From Candidatus Neoflavobacterium equi (GTDB lineage Bacteria; Bacteroidota; Bacteroidia; Flavobacteriales; Flavobacteriaceae), in NCBI GenBank assembly GCA_018065745.1, contig JAGHSS010000206.1:1-6150 (forward strand): a stretch of 6,150 nt of DNA, written 5' to 3'. A program made the position numbers and the translations under genes. The notes beneath the pieces are model-generated. The model was given only the letters and a program-made list of their open reading frames with translations, was not told the origin of the DNA and did no database searches. Shown one piece after another: positions 1-5,786 of this stretch (positions within the stretch are counted from its first letter, which is position 1; every line of letters starts with the position of its first letter).

Positions 1-23
1 CTAGCCAGCTGAGCTACACCGGC
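1..23 (-). tRNA. Partial tRNA gene (5' part), probably a third tRNA-Thr
   Basis: These 23 bases are identical to the first 23 bases of the two complete tRNA-Thr genes to the right. They cover the 5' acceptor strand (GCCGGTG), TA at positions 8-9, the first D-stem strand and the D-loop. The window edge cuts the gene before the anticodon, so threonine identity is inferred from the match and the tandem arrangement, not seen. The spacer to the next tRNA is 40 AT-rich bases. Confidence 0.85.
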
Positions 24-63
24 AAAAAATATTTATTTTCATAAAAAAAATAGACTAAAAAAG

Positions 64-137
64 AGCCGATGGAGGGACTCGAACCCACGACCTGCTGATT
101 ACAAATCAGCTGCTCTAGCCAGCTGAGCTACACCGGC
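64..137 (-). tRNA. tRNA-Thr (anticodon TGT)
   Basis: This 74-base gene folds as a full cloverleaf on the minus strand. It has acceptor GCCGGTG/CATCGGC with one G-U pair, D stem GCTC/GAGC, anticodon stem GCTGA/TCAGC and a five-base variable loop. The seven-base anticodon loop TTTGTAA places the anticodon TGT at 101-103, which reads the threonine codon ACA and probably other ACN codons. The T loop is TTCGAGT. The T stem (GTGGG/CCCTC) has a T-T mismatch at 50-64. The discriminator base is T, and the 3' CCA is not encoded, so it must be added after transcription. The gene is identical to the copy at 197-270 and probably lies on the same transcript. Confidence 0.98.
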
Positions 138-196
138 GACTCTATTGTTTTGTATTTTGTTTTAAAATCTTCCTATAAAAAATGAACTTAAAATTG

Positions 197-270
197 AGCC
201 GATGGAGGGACTCGAACCCACGACCTGCTGATTACAAATCAGCTGCTCTAGCCAGCTGAGCTACACCGGC
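197..270 (-). tRNA. tRNA-Thr (anticodon TGT), first gene of the array
   Basis: This is a second complete 74-base copy, base-for-base identical to the gene at 64-137, with its anticodon at 234-236. It is the promoter-proximal gene: its 5' end lies 16 bases downstream of the -7 box at 287-294. A 59-base AT-rich spacer separates it from the next copy. The spacers do not resemble each other, so the duplication unit seems to be the tRNA itself, or the spacers have drifted while the tRNAs were held identical. Confidence 0.98.
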
Positions 271-286
271 GTTCTCAATTCGGGTG

Positions 287-317
287 CAAATATAAGTGAG
301 TTTTTTACATTTACAAA
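287..317 (-). promoter_or_regulatory. Promoter of the tRNA-Thr array
   Basis: Read on the minus strand, TTTG (314-317) is followed after 19 bases by TATATTTG (287-294). This is a full match to the Bacteroidota primary sigma pattern of a -33 TTG and a -7 TAnnTTTG. The -7 box lies 16 bases from the tRNA 5' end, leaving room for a very short leader. The bases following the -7 box (CACCCG) nearly match those at the rpmH promoter. Confidence 0.75.
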
Positions 318-351
318 TTCTTTTGAAAACTTTTTTTAAAGTTTTTTCGCA

Positions 352-618
352 TTAAAGTGCGTTAATCTTTTCAACCAATTGATTAGCAGTTTCTTCAAGG
401 TCAGAATAAATTTTCTTGAAATGTGCTTTTTTGTTCTCAACACCTTTAGCATTTACTCTTTCAATCAAAGCATCAAAAGAAGTGAACGCTTCTTCAATAA
501 CTGCATTTGTAGCTGGAGTTGGTTTTCCAGTAGTACTCATTTCTAATAAATATACCGCTTCAACAATATCACCCAATACAAAATTGATATCTTTCTTTAA
601 GTTTTTTACACTTGCCAT
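352..618 (-). CDS. Small conserved-type hypothetical protein, 88 aa, mostly helical
   Basis: I do not recognise a named family, though the sequence resembles short uncharacterised proteins I associate with flavobacteria. The protein is soluble-looking, with no signal peptide, membrane segment or cysteine. By my count it has 13 acidic and 11 Lys/Arg residues, so it is slightly acidic. Residues about 3-28, 38-57 and 62-87 look like three amphipathic helices; the first two are separated by a Gly/Pro/Thr-rich turn (STTGKPTPAT, 28-37). This suggests a small helical bundle or a partner-binding protein, which is inference. The ATG at 618 is the only sensible start and sits 25 bases downstream of a full-consensus -7 box. 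The gene follows manA but has its own promoter, so it can be expressed apart from the idi operon. A clean promoter and a protein-like composition argue that it is real. Confidence 0.8.
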   Translation of the reverse strand: MASVKNLKKDINFVLGDIVEAVYLLEMSTTGKPTPATNAVIEEAFTSFDALIERVNAKGVENKKAHFKKIYSDLEETANQLVEKINAL

Positions 619-643
619 TTTATTCTATTTTTTAAATTCGTTA

Positions 644-673
644 CAAAATTACGATTAAAAATTCTATTTCAAA
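644..673 (-). promoter_or_regulatory. Promoter of the 88-aa hypothetical gene
   Basis: On the minus strand TTTG (670-673) and TAATTTTG (644-651) are separated by 18 bases, a full match to the Bacteroidota -33/-7 pattern. The -33 box lies immediately downstream of the manA stop codon (674-676), so the 55-base gap between the genes is almost entirely promoter plus a short leader. No Shine-Dalgarno sequence precedes the ATG; the leader is A/T-rich, as is usual in this phylum. Confidence 0.7.
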
Positions 674-1648
674 CTACGAAATATAAATTTCTAAAACATC
701 TGCTTTACCTTTCAAAGCATAGGCACCTAAACAAGCAGGCAACAACACCGTGTCTCCCTTTTGATAAACGTACTTTTCCCCGTTGTAAAGCAATTCAAAA
801 CTACCTTCAGTACAAAGAAATACCCTAAAGCAATCAATCGTTTTAAACGCATCATATGCCCCATCAAGTAAAATGATATTCGTGGTAAAGAAAGGACAGT
901 CCACAATGGCATTGCTTGTATTTAACGCCATCTGATAGTCTCTTTTCCCATCCACCTCTTTATAGTTGATCGCTTCTAATGCCAGATCAACATGCAACTC
1001 TCTTTTATTACCCTGGCTGTCCACACGGTCCCAATCATATATTCTGTATGTAATATCACTGGTTTGCTGGATTTCAGCAATCAATATGCCACTTCCAATA
1101 GCGTGAATAGTCCCTGTTTCCAAAAAGTAGACCTCCCCTTTCTTAACTGGGATTCTCTTTAAAATTTTTGGCAGGGTTTTATTTTCCAAATGATGTAGGT
1201 AATCTTCTGGACATACATCTTGGTTGAAACCAACAATAATAGCTGCATTGGGATCTGCCTGCATGATATACCACATCTCTGTCTTTCCAAGAGAATTGTG
1301 GCGCTCCATAGCCAATGCATCATTGGGGTGAAGTTGTATGGATAAATCTTCTTTGGCATCTAAAAACTTAAACAACAAAGGGAATTTGTTATGGAATTGT
1401 CCATACAAACGCGAGCCCAGAATCTCTTCCCCATATTCCGCCAACAAATCAGTCAATAAAGCCCCTTTTAAAGTTCCTTTATTCACCACACTTATTTCAG
1501 AATCTACGGTTGAAATTTCCCAACTTTCTCCAATAGTATCGCTGGGGATATCTTTCCCCAAACACGTTTTTAGTTTCGTACCTCCCCAGATTCGATCTTT
1601 GTATAACGGATCAAATTGCAAGGGATATAATGAAGTTCTGTGTTTCAT
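674..1648 (-). CDS. manA: Mannose-6-phosphate isomerase, type I (short bacterial form)
   Basis: This enzyme interconverts fructose-6-phosphate and mannose-6-phosphate in the cytoplasm, linking glycolysis to GDP-mannose for surface polysaccharides and allowing mannose use. The 324 residues match the short bacterial form of about 315 aa, as in Bacillus, rather than the 390-440 aa enterobacterial or eukaryotic form. The zinc site is visible: Gln105 and His107 in IQLHPND, Glu124 in KTEMWY, and His182 in GTIHAIG. The active-site stretch follows as EIQQTSDITYR (192-202) with the expected catalytic Arg202, then DWDR at 205-208. The N-terminal motif RIWGG (19-23) and the C-terminal cupin-like strands (about 265-324) are both present, so the gene is complete. 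The ATG at 1648 lies 3 bases after the stop of the pterin synthase gene, making it the third gene of the idi operon. It is regulated, as far as can be seen, only through that operon. Confidence 0.95.
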   Translation of the reverse strand: MKHRTSLYPLQFDPLYKDRIWGGTKLKTCLGKDIPSDTIGESWEISTVDSEISVVNKGTLKGALLTDLLAEYGEEILGSRLYGQFHNKFPLLFKFLDAKEDLSIQLHPNDALAMERHNSLGKTEMWYIMQADPNAAIIVGFNQDVCPEDYLHHLENKTLPKILKRIPVKKGEVYFLETGTIHAIGSGILIAEIQQTSDITYRIYDWDRVDSQGNKRELHVDLALEAINYKEVDGKRDYQMALNTSNAIVDCPFFTTNIILLDGAYDAFKTIDCFRVFLCTEGSFELLYNGEKYVYQKGDTVLLPACLGAYALKGKADVLEIYIS

Positions 1649-1651
1649 TTT

Positions 1652-2068
1652 TTAATATTTATCACCAGCATAGGTTACAAAATTCTTTGGTGTTTCATAC
1701 AAAGTAATTTGCAATGCCATAGCCTCTGGTAAATGCGTTCTTAACTTTTCATAAATAACAACAGCAATGTGTTCTGCTGTAGGGATCAAATCCTTAAACT
1801 CAGGTACATCTAAGTTTAAATTTTTATGATCAAATGCATCTTCAATATGTACTTTTATTAAATCAGCTAAAATTTTCATATCAATAACATAACCAGTTTC
1901 CGGATCTACTTGTCCCGTTATGGAAACAATCAATTCATAATTGTGCCCGTGAAAATTTGGATTGTTACACTTGCCAAACACCTGGTTGTTTTTTTCCATA
2001 CTCCACTCCTTGCGATACAAACGGTGTGCCGCATTAAAGTGAGCCTTTCTTGAAACTGTTAAGCGCAT
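1652..2068 (-). CDS. queD: QueD/PTPS-family protein (6-carboxytetrahydropterin or 6-pyruvoyltetrahydropterin synthase)
   Basis: This is a zinc-dependent pterin enzyme of the COG0720 family (T-fold), which acts on 7,8-dihydroneopterin triphosphate. As QueD it would make 6-carboxytetrahydropterin, the second step towards queuosine and other 7-deazaguanines; as PTPS it would make 6-pyruvoyltetrahydropterin. The zinc ligands are His15 (FNAAHRL), His40 and His42 (HGH). The catalytic residues are probably Cys34, the Asp80-His81 pair and Glu125. Cys34 is followed by five residues before HGH (CNNPNFHGH), like mammalian PTPS (CX5HGH), whereas E. coli QueD has CX3HGH. The symbol is therefore provisional. 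The length of 138 aa is normal for the family. The ATG at 2068 lies 4 bases after the idi stop and the stop is 3 bases before manA, so this is the middle gene of a three-gene operon. No other queuosine or pterin gene is in view to settle the role. Confidence 0.9.
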   Translation of the reverse strand: MRLTVSRKAHFNAAHRLYRKEWSMEKNNQVFGKCNNPNFHGHNYELIVSITGQVDPETGYVIDMKILADLIKVHIEDAFDHKNLNLDVPEFKDLIPTAEHIAVVIYEKLRTHLPEAMALQITLYETPKNFVTYAGDKY

Positions 2069-2072
2069 GGTC

Positions 2073-2600
2073 TTATTTTTTATTCGCTAGTATGTGATGA
2101 TAAAACTCGTCAAAAATTATTTTGAACCAAACCGTATACTCCGATTCATTTGCAAGAATATCAGATTTGATATCTTCAATAGACATCCATTTCCAAGACG
2201 CAACTTCTTCAGGATTTATTTCCGGTTCACGATTGGAGTACCCAATCATGACGTGATCAAATTCATGTTCTGTTAGACCATTGTCAAAAGGTGCTTTATA
2301 GATAAAAGAAAACAGCTCTTGAAGCGGTACTTCAAATCCCATTTCCTCAAACAACCTTCTCTTCCCGGCTTCCAAATTTGATTCACCAGCTCTTTGGTGA
2401 CTGCAACAGGTATTTGTCCACAAAAGCGGAGAGTGATATTTATGCGCAGCGCGTTGTTGTAGCATAATCTCATTTTTGTCATTTAAGACAAATACAGAAA
2501 ATGCACGGTGCAACAAAGCTTTCTCATGCGCTTCCATCTTGTTCATCAAACCAAGAGGGACGTCATTTGTATCTACTAAAATTACCTGCTCTTCAATCAT
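2073..2600 (-). CDS. idi: Isopentenyl-diphosphate delta-isomerase, type 1
   Basis: This cytoplasmic Nudix-fold enzyme interconverts isopentenyl and dimethylallyl diphosphate, supplying both C5 units for quinones, undecaprenyl carriers and carotenoids. The 175 residues are a normal length. Key positions align with the E. coli enzyme: His25 and His31 as metal ligands, the catalytic Cys66 in WTNTCCSH with His68, the Nudix-like helix starting GES (72-74) with RRLFEEMGFE (81-90), and Glu111 and Glu113 in LTEHEFDH as the metal/proton-transfer pair. Trp158 near the C-terminus may serve as the aromatic residue that stabilises the cation. The ATG at 2600 is chosen because it starts the conserved N-terminal strand (EEQVILVD) and lies 19 bases below a good -7 box. 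It is the first certain gene of the idi-queD-manA operon. Type 1 IDI is indispensable where isoprenoids come from mevalonate, the route many flavobacteria use. That pathway link is inferred from family knowledge, not seen here. Confidence 0.96.
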   Translation of the reverse strand: MIEEQVILVDTNDVPLGLMNKMEAHEKALLHRAFSVFVLNDKNEIMLQQRAAHKYHSPLLWTNTCCSHQRAGESNLEAGKRRLFEEMGFEVPLQELFSFIYKAPFDNGLTEHEFDHVMIGYSNREPEINPEEVASWKWMSIEDIKSDILANESEYTVWFKIIFDEFYHHILANKK

Positions 2601-2604
2601 TCGG

Positions 2605-2793
2605 TCAAAATATAATTATCAAAAATACAAAAAAACACGCCATTGCCAACAAGGAGTACACAGATTTAGGAAGAATTAAGAATATTGTCCTCTCCAACAT
2701 CTGTTTGTCCTCTTTCATAAGAATAACCACAAAACACACATAAATAAAAACCATTGAAAACCAAAGGTTTAAAATAAAAAAAAGCCCCAACAT
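2605..2793 (-). CDS. Doubtful small membrane-protein ORF upstream of idi (49 or 62 aa)
   Basis: I do not recognise this ORF and it may be chance. The 62-codon version starts inside the loop of the carB terminator, so if translated the likelier start is the ATG at 2754, giving 49 aa. That form has a hydrophobic segment at residues 1-13, a charged stretch (MKEDKQMLER, 13-22) and a second hydrophobic segment at about 32-49, like a small two-pass membrane protein. Its TGA ends 4 bases before the idi ATG, the same spacing seen inside the operon. Against it, hydrophobic ORFs arise easily in AT-rich noncoding DNA, the consensus idi promoter lies within its 3' end, and no full promoter or ribosome site precedes it. 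Confidence 0.2.
   Translation of the reverse strand: MLGLFFILNLWFSMVFIYVCFVVILMKEDKQMLERTIFLILPKSVYSLLAMACFFVFLIIIF
2620..2652 (-). promoter_or_regulatory. Promoter of the idi-queD-manA operon
   Basis: On the minus strand TATTTTTG (2620-2627) is a full TAnnTTTG match. A TTG at 2647-2649 is spaced 19 bases from it, and a second TTG directly abuts that one at 2650-2652. The -7 box ends 19 bases before the idi ATG, implying a leader of only about a dozen bases. No operator-like repeat is evident. Confidence 0.6.
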
Positions 2794-2809
2794 GAAAAGT
2801 TGGGGCTTT
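2771..2809 (-). terminator. Strong intrinsic terminator of carB
   Basis: An 11-bp perfect stem pairs 2781-2791 (AAAGCCCCAAC) with 2799-2809, closing a 7-base loop. On the minus strand it is followed by eight T, one A and four more T. The hairpin starts 24 bases past the carB stop codon. On the plus strand the flank is only TTTC followed by alternating TA, so it is oriented for minus-strand transcription. An alternating TA run lies between it and carB (2811-2820). Confidence 0.95.
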
Positions 2810-2833
2810 CTATATATATAGTAGCTGAACTGA

Positions 2834-5686
2834 TTATTTGCTCAAATACATTTTTCTTCTTGAATACAATTCATAGAATTGATCATCTTTCAAGCTGTCG
2901 ATAAATAAAATACTTTCTCCAGTTGATTTCATTTCAGGTCCAAGGTTTTTATTCACCTTAGGGAACTTACTGAAAGAGAACACCGGTTGCTTGATTGCAA
3001 AACCTTTTAACTGTGGGTTAAAGTTGAAGTCAGTTACTTTATTAGCACCCAACATCACTTTTGTCGCATAGTTTACATAAGGCTCACCGTACGCTTTCGC
3101 AATGAAAGGAACTGTTCTAGACGCTCTAGGATTCGCTTCAATAATATAAACCGTATCATCTTTGATCGCAAACTGAATATTGATCAAACCAACCGTTTTT
3201 AACGCCAAGGCGATACGTTTGGTATGGTCTTTAATTTGTTGCATTACAAACGGCCCAAGGTTAAATGGTGGCAACGTTGCGTTACTGTCTCCAGAGTGAA
3301 CTCCACAAGGCTCAATATGCTCCATGATTCCAATGATATATACATTTTCACCGTCGCAAATTGCATCAGCTTCCGCTTCAATAGCACCGTCTAAATAATG
3401 GTCCAAAAGCAATTTATTACCTGGAATTGATTTTAATAAATCAATCACGTGTTCTTCAAGCTCTTGTTTGTTGATCACAATTTTCATTCCTTGACCACCC
3501 AATACATAAGAAGGACGTACCAACAATGGGAAATCCAATGTATCTGCTAATAAAGATGCTTCAGAAGCATTTTCAGCAATCCCAAATTGAGGGAAAGGAA
3601 TTTCAAGAGAAGTCAACAATTCAGAGAAACGACCACGATCTTCAGCTAAATCCAAAGCTTCATAACTCGTTCCAATAATCTTAATTCCGTTTTTAGATAA
3701 CTTTTCAGCTAACTTCAAAGCAGTTTGACCACCCAACTGTACAATCACACCTTCTGGTTTTTCATGCAAGATGATGTCATAGATATGTTCCCAGAATACA
3801 GGCTCAAAATACAATTTGTCTGCCGTGTCAAAATCTGTTGAAACCGTTTCAGGATTACAGTTAATCATGATGGTTTCATATCCACATTCTGCCGCAGCTA
3901 ATACTCCGTGTACACAAGAGTAATCAAATTCTATCCCTTGACCAATTCTGTTTGGACCAGAACCCAAGACAACAATTTTCTTTTTGTCAGAAACCGCACT
4001 TTCATTTGAAACGTAACGCGTTCCATCTGCCTTTTCAATTTCTGATTCAAAAGTGGAGTAGAAATATGGTGTCTGTGCAACAAACTCTGCAGCACAAGTA
4101 TCAACCAATTTAAACACACGGTTCAATCCCATTTCCAAACGCTTGGTATGCACATGGCTTTCCAAACATTTCAACATATGAGCAATTTGTCGGTCTGAGA
4201 ACCCTTTTTGTTTTGCCTCTAGCATTAAATCTCTAGGCAAGGTATCTAAAGTAAATTTAGAAACTTCTTTTTCAACTGCATAAATTTCTTCATACTGATT
4301 CAAGAACCACATGTCAATACCTGTAATTTCATGGATGCTTGACAATGGAATTCCCATAGCAATTGCATCATAAATTACAAACACACGATCCCAGCTTGCA
4401 TGCGTCAATTTATCAATAATCTGGTCGTAATCTTTATATCCTTTTCCATCAGCACCCAATCCATTGCGTTTGATTTCCAAAGACTGTGTTGCTTTGTGTA
4501 ATGCTTCTTGGAAAGACCTTCCAATTCCCATCACCTCACCAACAGATTTCATTTGCAATCCCAAAGTACGATCAGCACCTTCAAATTTGTCAAAATTCCA
4601 TCGTGGGATTTTAACGATTACATAATCTAAAGTCGGCTCAAACAAGGCAGATGTAGATTTTGTAATTTGATTTTGAAGTTCATCTAAATGATAACCCAAA
4701 GCCAATTTGGTAGCAATTTTTGCAATTGGATATCCCGTAGCTTTTGAAGCCAATGCAGAAGATCTAGACACACGTGGGTTGATTTCAATTGCCACAATGT
4801 CTTCTTTCTCATCTGGAGAAACTGCAAACTGAACGTTACATCCACCGGCAAAATTACCAATTGAACGCATCATTTTAATAGCCATATCACGCATTCTTTG
4901 GAACGTGCGATCAGACAAAGTCATTGCTGGCGCTACTGTAATACTATCTCCAGTGTGGATTCCCATAGGATCCATATTTTCAATCGTACAAATAATAACT
5001 ACGTTATCATTTTTGTCGCGCAATAACTCCAATTCATATTCTTTCCAACCCAACAACGCCTTATCAATAAGAACCTCGTGAATTGGTGATGCCTCTAAAC
5101 CTCTGGTTAAAAGCTCATCAAAATCTTCTTTTTTGTGAACAAAAGCAGCTCCTGTACCTCCCAATGTAAAAGATGGACGAATTACCAATGGGAAACCAAA
5201 TTCCTGTGCAATCTCCTTACCTTTTAAATAAGACGTAGCTGTTTTTGCAGGTGCAACTGGAATGTCAATTCGCGCCAATAATTGCTTGAATTGCTCTCTG
5301 TCTTCCGTTACATTAATCGCATTAACATCAACACCAATTAACCTAACATTAAAATCTTCCCAAATTCCCTTTTCATCAGCCTCCAAACACAAGTTCAATG
5401 CAGTTTGTCCTCCCATAGTTGGTAAAACGGCATCAATCTGCGGATGAGCTGTCAATATCTCTACAATAGATTTTGTTGTCAATGGTTTCAAATAAACGTG
5501 ATCCGCCATTGATGGATCTGTCATAATAGTAGCCGGATTCGAGTTAATTAAAATTACCTCTATCCCCTCTTCTCTAAGTGATCGAGCCGACTGAGAACCT
5601 GAATAATCAAATTCACAAGCTTGGCCAATTACTATTGGTCCTGAACCAATAATTAAAACCGATTTAATTGAATTATCTTTTGGCAT
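2834..5686 (-). CDS. carB: Carbamoyl-phosphate synthase large subunit, short form without the allosteric domain
   Basis: This subunit uses two ATP, bicarbonate and ammonia, supplied by the small subunit CarA, to make carbamoyl phosphate for pyrimidines and arginine. It has two homologous ATP-grasp halves. The carboxyphosphate half covers about 1-405, with GSGPIVIGQACEFDYSG at 14-30, Arg130, Arg170, the glycine-rich LGGTGA (175-180) and the metal ligands Glu302 and Asn304 in EINPRVSRSSA. A linker or oligomerisation region covers about 406-565. The carbamoyl-phosphate half covers about 568-935, with GSGPNRIGQGIEFDYS at 575-590, Arg724 in RPSYVLGGQGM, and Glu850 and Asn852 in EANPRASRT. At 950 aa it lacks the roughly 130-residue MGS-like regulatory domain of the E. 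coli protein (1073 aa); it ends soon after PEMKSTGE (917-924). Only about 24 bases separate the stop from the terminator hairpin, so no lost domain lies downstream. carA is not in this window. The ATG at 5686 starts the expected N-terminus. Confidence 0.98.
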   Translation of the reverse strand: MPKDNSIKSVLIIGSGPIVIGQACEFDYSGSQSARSLREEGIEVILINSNPATIMTDPSMADHVYLKPLTTKSIVEILTAHPQIDAVLPTMGGQTALNLCLEADEKGIWEDFNVRLIGVDVNAINVTEDREQFKQLLARIDIPVAPAKTATSYLKGKEIAQEFGFPLVIRPSFTLGGTGAAFVHKKEDFDELLTRGLEASPIHEVLIDKALLGWKEYELELLRDKNDNVVIICTIENMDPMGIHTGDSITVAPAMTLSDRTFQRMRDMAIKMMRSIGNFAGGCNVQFAVSPDEKEDIVAIEINPRVSRSSALASKATGYPIAKIATKLALGYHLDELQNQITKSTSALFEPTLDYVIVKIPRWNFDKFEGADRTLGLQMKSVGEVMGIGRSFQEALHKATQSLEIKRNGLGADGKGYKDYDQIIDKLTHASWDRVFVIYDAIAMGIPLSSIHEITGIDMWFLNQYEEIYAVEKEVSKFTLDTLPRDLMLEAKQKGFSDRQIAHMLKCLESHVHTKRLEMGLNRVFKLVDTCAAEFVAQTPYFYSTFESEIEKADGTRYVSNESAVSDKKKIVVLGSGPNRIGQGIEFDYSCVHGVLAAAECGYETIMINCNPETVSTDFDTADKLYFEPVFWEHIYDIILHEKPEGVIVQLGGQTALKLAEKLSKNGIKIIGTSYEALDLAEDRGRFSELLTSLEIPFPQFGIAENASEASLLADTLDFPLLVRPSYVLGGQGMKIVINKQELEEHVIDLLKSIPGNKLLLDHYLDGAIEAEADAICDGENVYIIGIMEHIEPCGVHSGDSNATLPPFNLGPFVMQQIKDHTKRIALALKTVGLINIQFAIKDDTVYIIEANPRASRTVPFIAKAYGEPYVNYATKVMLGANKVTDFNFNPQLKGFAIKQPVFSFSKFPKVNKNLGPEMKSTGESILFIDSLKDDQFYELYSRRKMYLSK

Positions 5687-5725
5687 TGTATGTGTGTTGT
5701 GATGATAAATATCAAAAATTTACTT

Positions 5726-5733
5726 TAAAGATA
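5726..5733 (-). promoter_or_regulatory. Weak candidate -7 box for carB
   Basis: The minus-strand bases TATCTTTA match seven of eight positions of TAnnTTTG and lie 39 bases upstream of the carB ATG. No TTG stands at the right distance upstream, where the rpmH terminator lies instead. A second near match, AATTTTTG (5713-5720), also lacks a -33 partner. Either could serve with an activator. Alternatively carB may depend partly on read-through from rpmH. Confidence 0.25.
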
Positions 5734-5734
5734 C

Positions 5735-5763
5735 AAAAAAAGCGTTACCACTAAAAGTAACGC
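5735..5763 (-). terminator. Intrinsic terminator of rpmH
   Basis: A perfect 7-bp stem pairs GCGTTAC (5742-5748) with GTAACGC (5757-5763) around an 8-base loop. It is followed on the minus strand by seven T (5735-5741). It begins 23 bases past the rpmH stop and ends 48 bases before the carB start. The stem is moderate in strength, so some read-through into carB is possible. Confidence 0.85.
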
Positions 5764-5786
5764 CTTATATGATTATTATCTAATCA

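Noticed and set aside
326..345. Inverted repeat AAAACTTT/AAAGTTTT as a terminator for the 88-aa gene
   Set aside because: The stem has only one G-C pair and no clear T run follows it on the minus strand. It overlaps an A/T-rich stretch next to the tRNA promoter and could arise by chance.
1..351. CRISPR-like or mobile repeat suggested by the repeated 74-base blocks
   Set aside because: The repeats fold exactly as tRNA-Thr cloverleaves, which fully explains the repetition; no integrase or attachment-site duplication is seen.
416..658. Plus-strand ORF of 80 codons opposite the 88-aa gene
   Set aside because: It is antisense to a better-supported gene, has no matching promoter, and extends through that gene's leader and promoter.
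1338..1655. Plus-strand ORF of 105 codons opposite manA
   Set aside because: It lies wholly antisense to manA, whose zinc-site and catalytic motifs fix the coding frame; the translation resembles no family I know.
2476..2743. Two plus-strand ORFs (67 and 80 codons) across the idi start
   Set aside because: They run antisense over the idi N-terminus and the idi promoter, overlap each other in different frames, and show no recognisable domain.
2755..2790. Promoter TTG-N18-AACCTTTG for the small membrane ORF
   Set aside because: The -7 box misses the conserved T, the -33 TTG lies in the carB terminator stem, and the ATG would be only 7 bases below the -7 box.
2810..2821. Alternating TA palindrome between carB and its terminator as a regulatory site
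   Set aside because: A 12-base CTATATATATAG run is a simple repeat in AT-rich DNA downstream of a stop codon, with nothing to indicate function.
3931..4119. Minus-strand ORF of 62 codons inside carB in another frame
   Set aside because: It is an out-of-frame shadow of carB, whose frame is fixed by conserved motifs on both sides.
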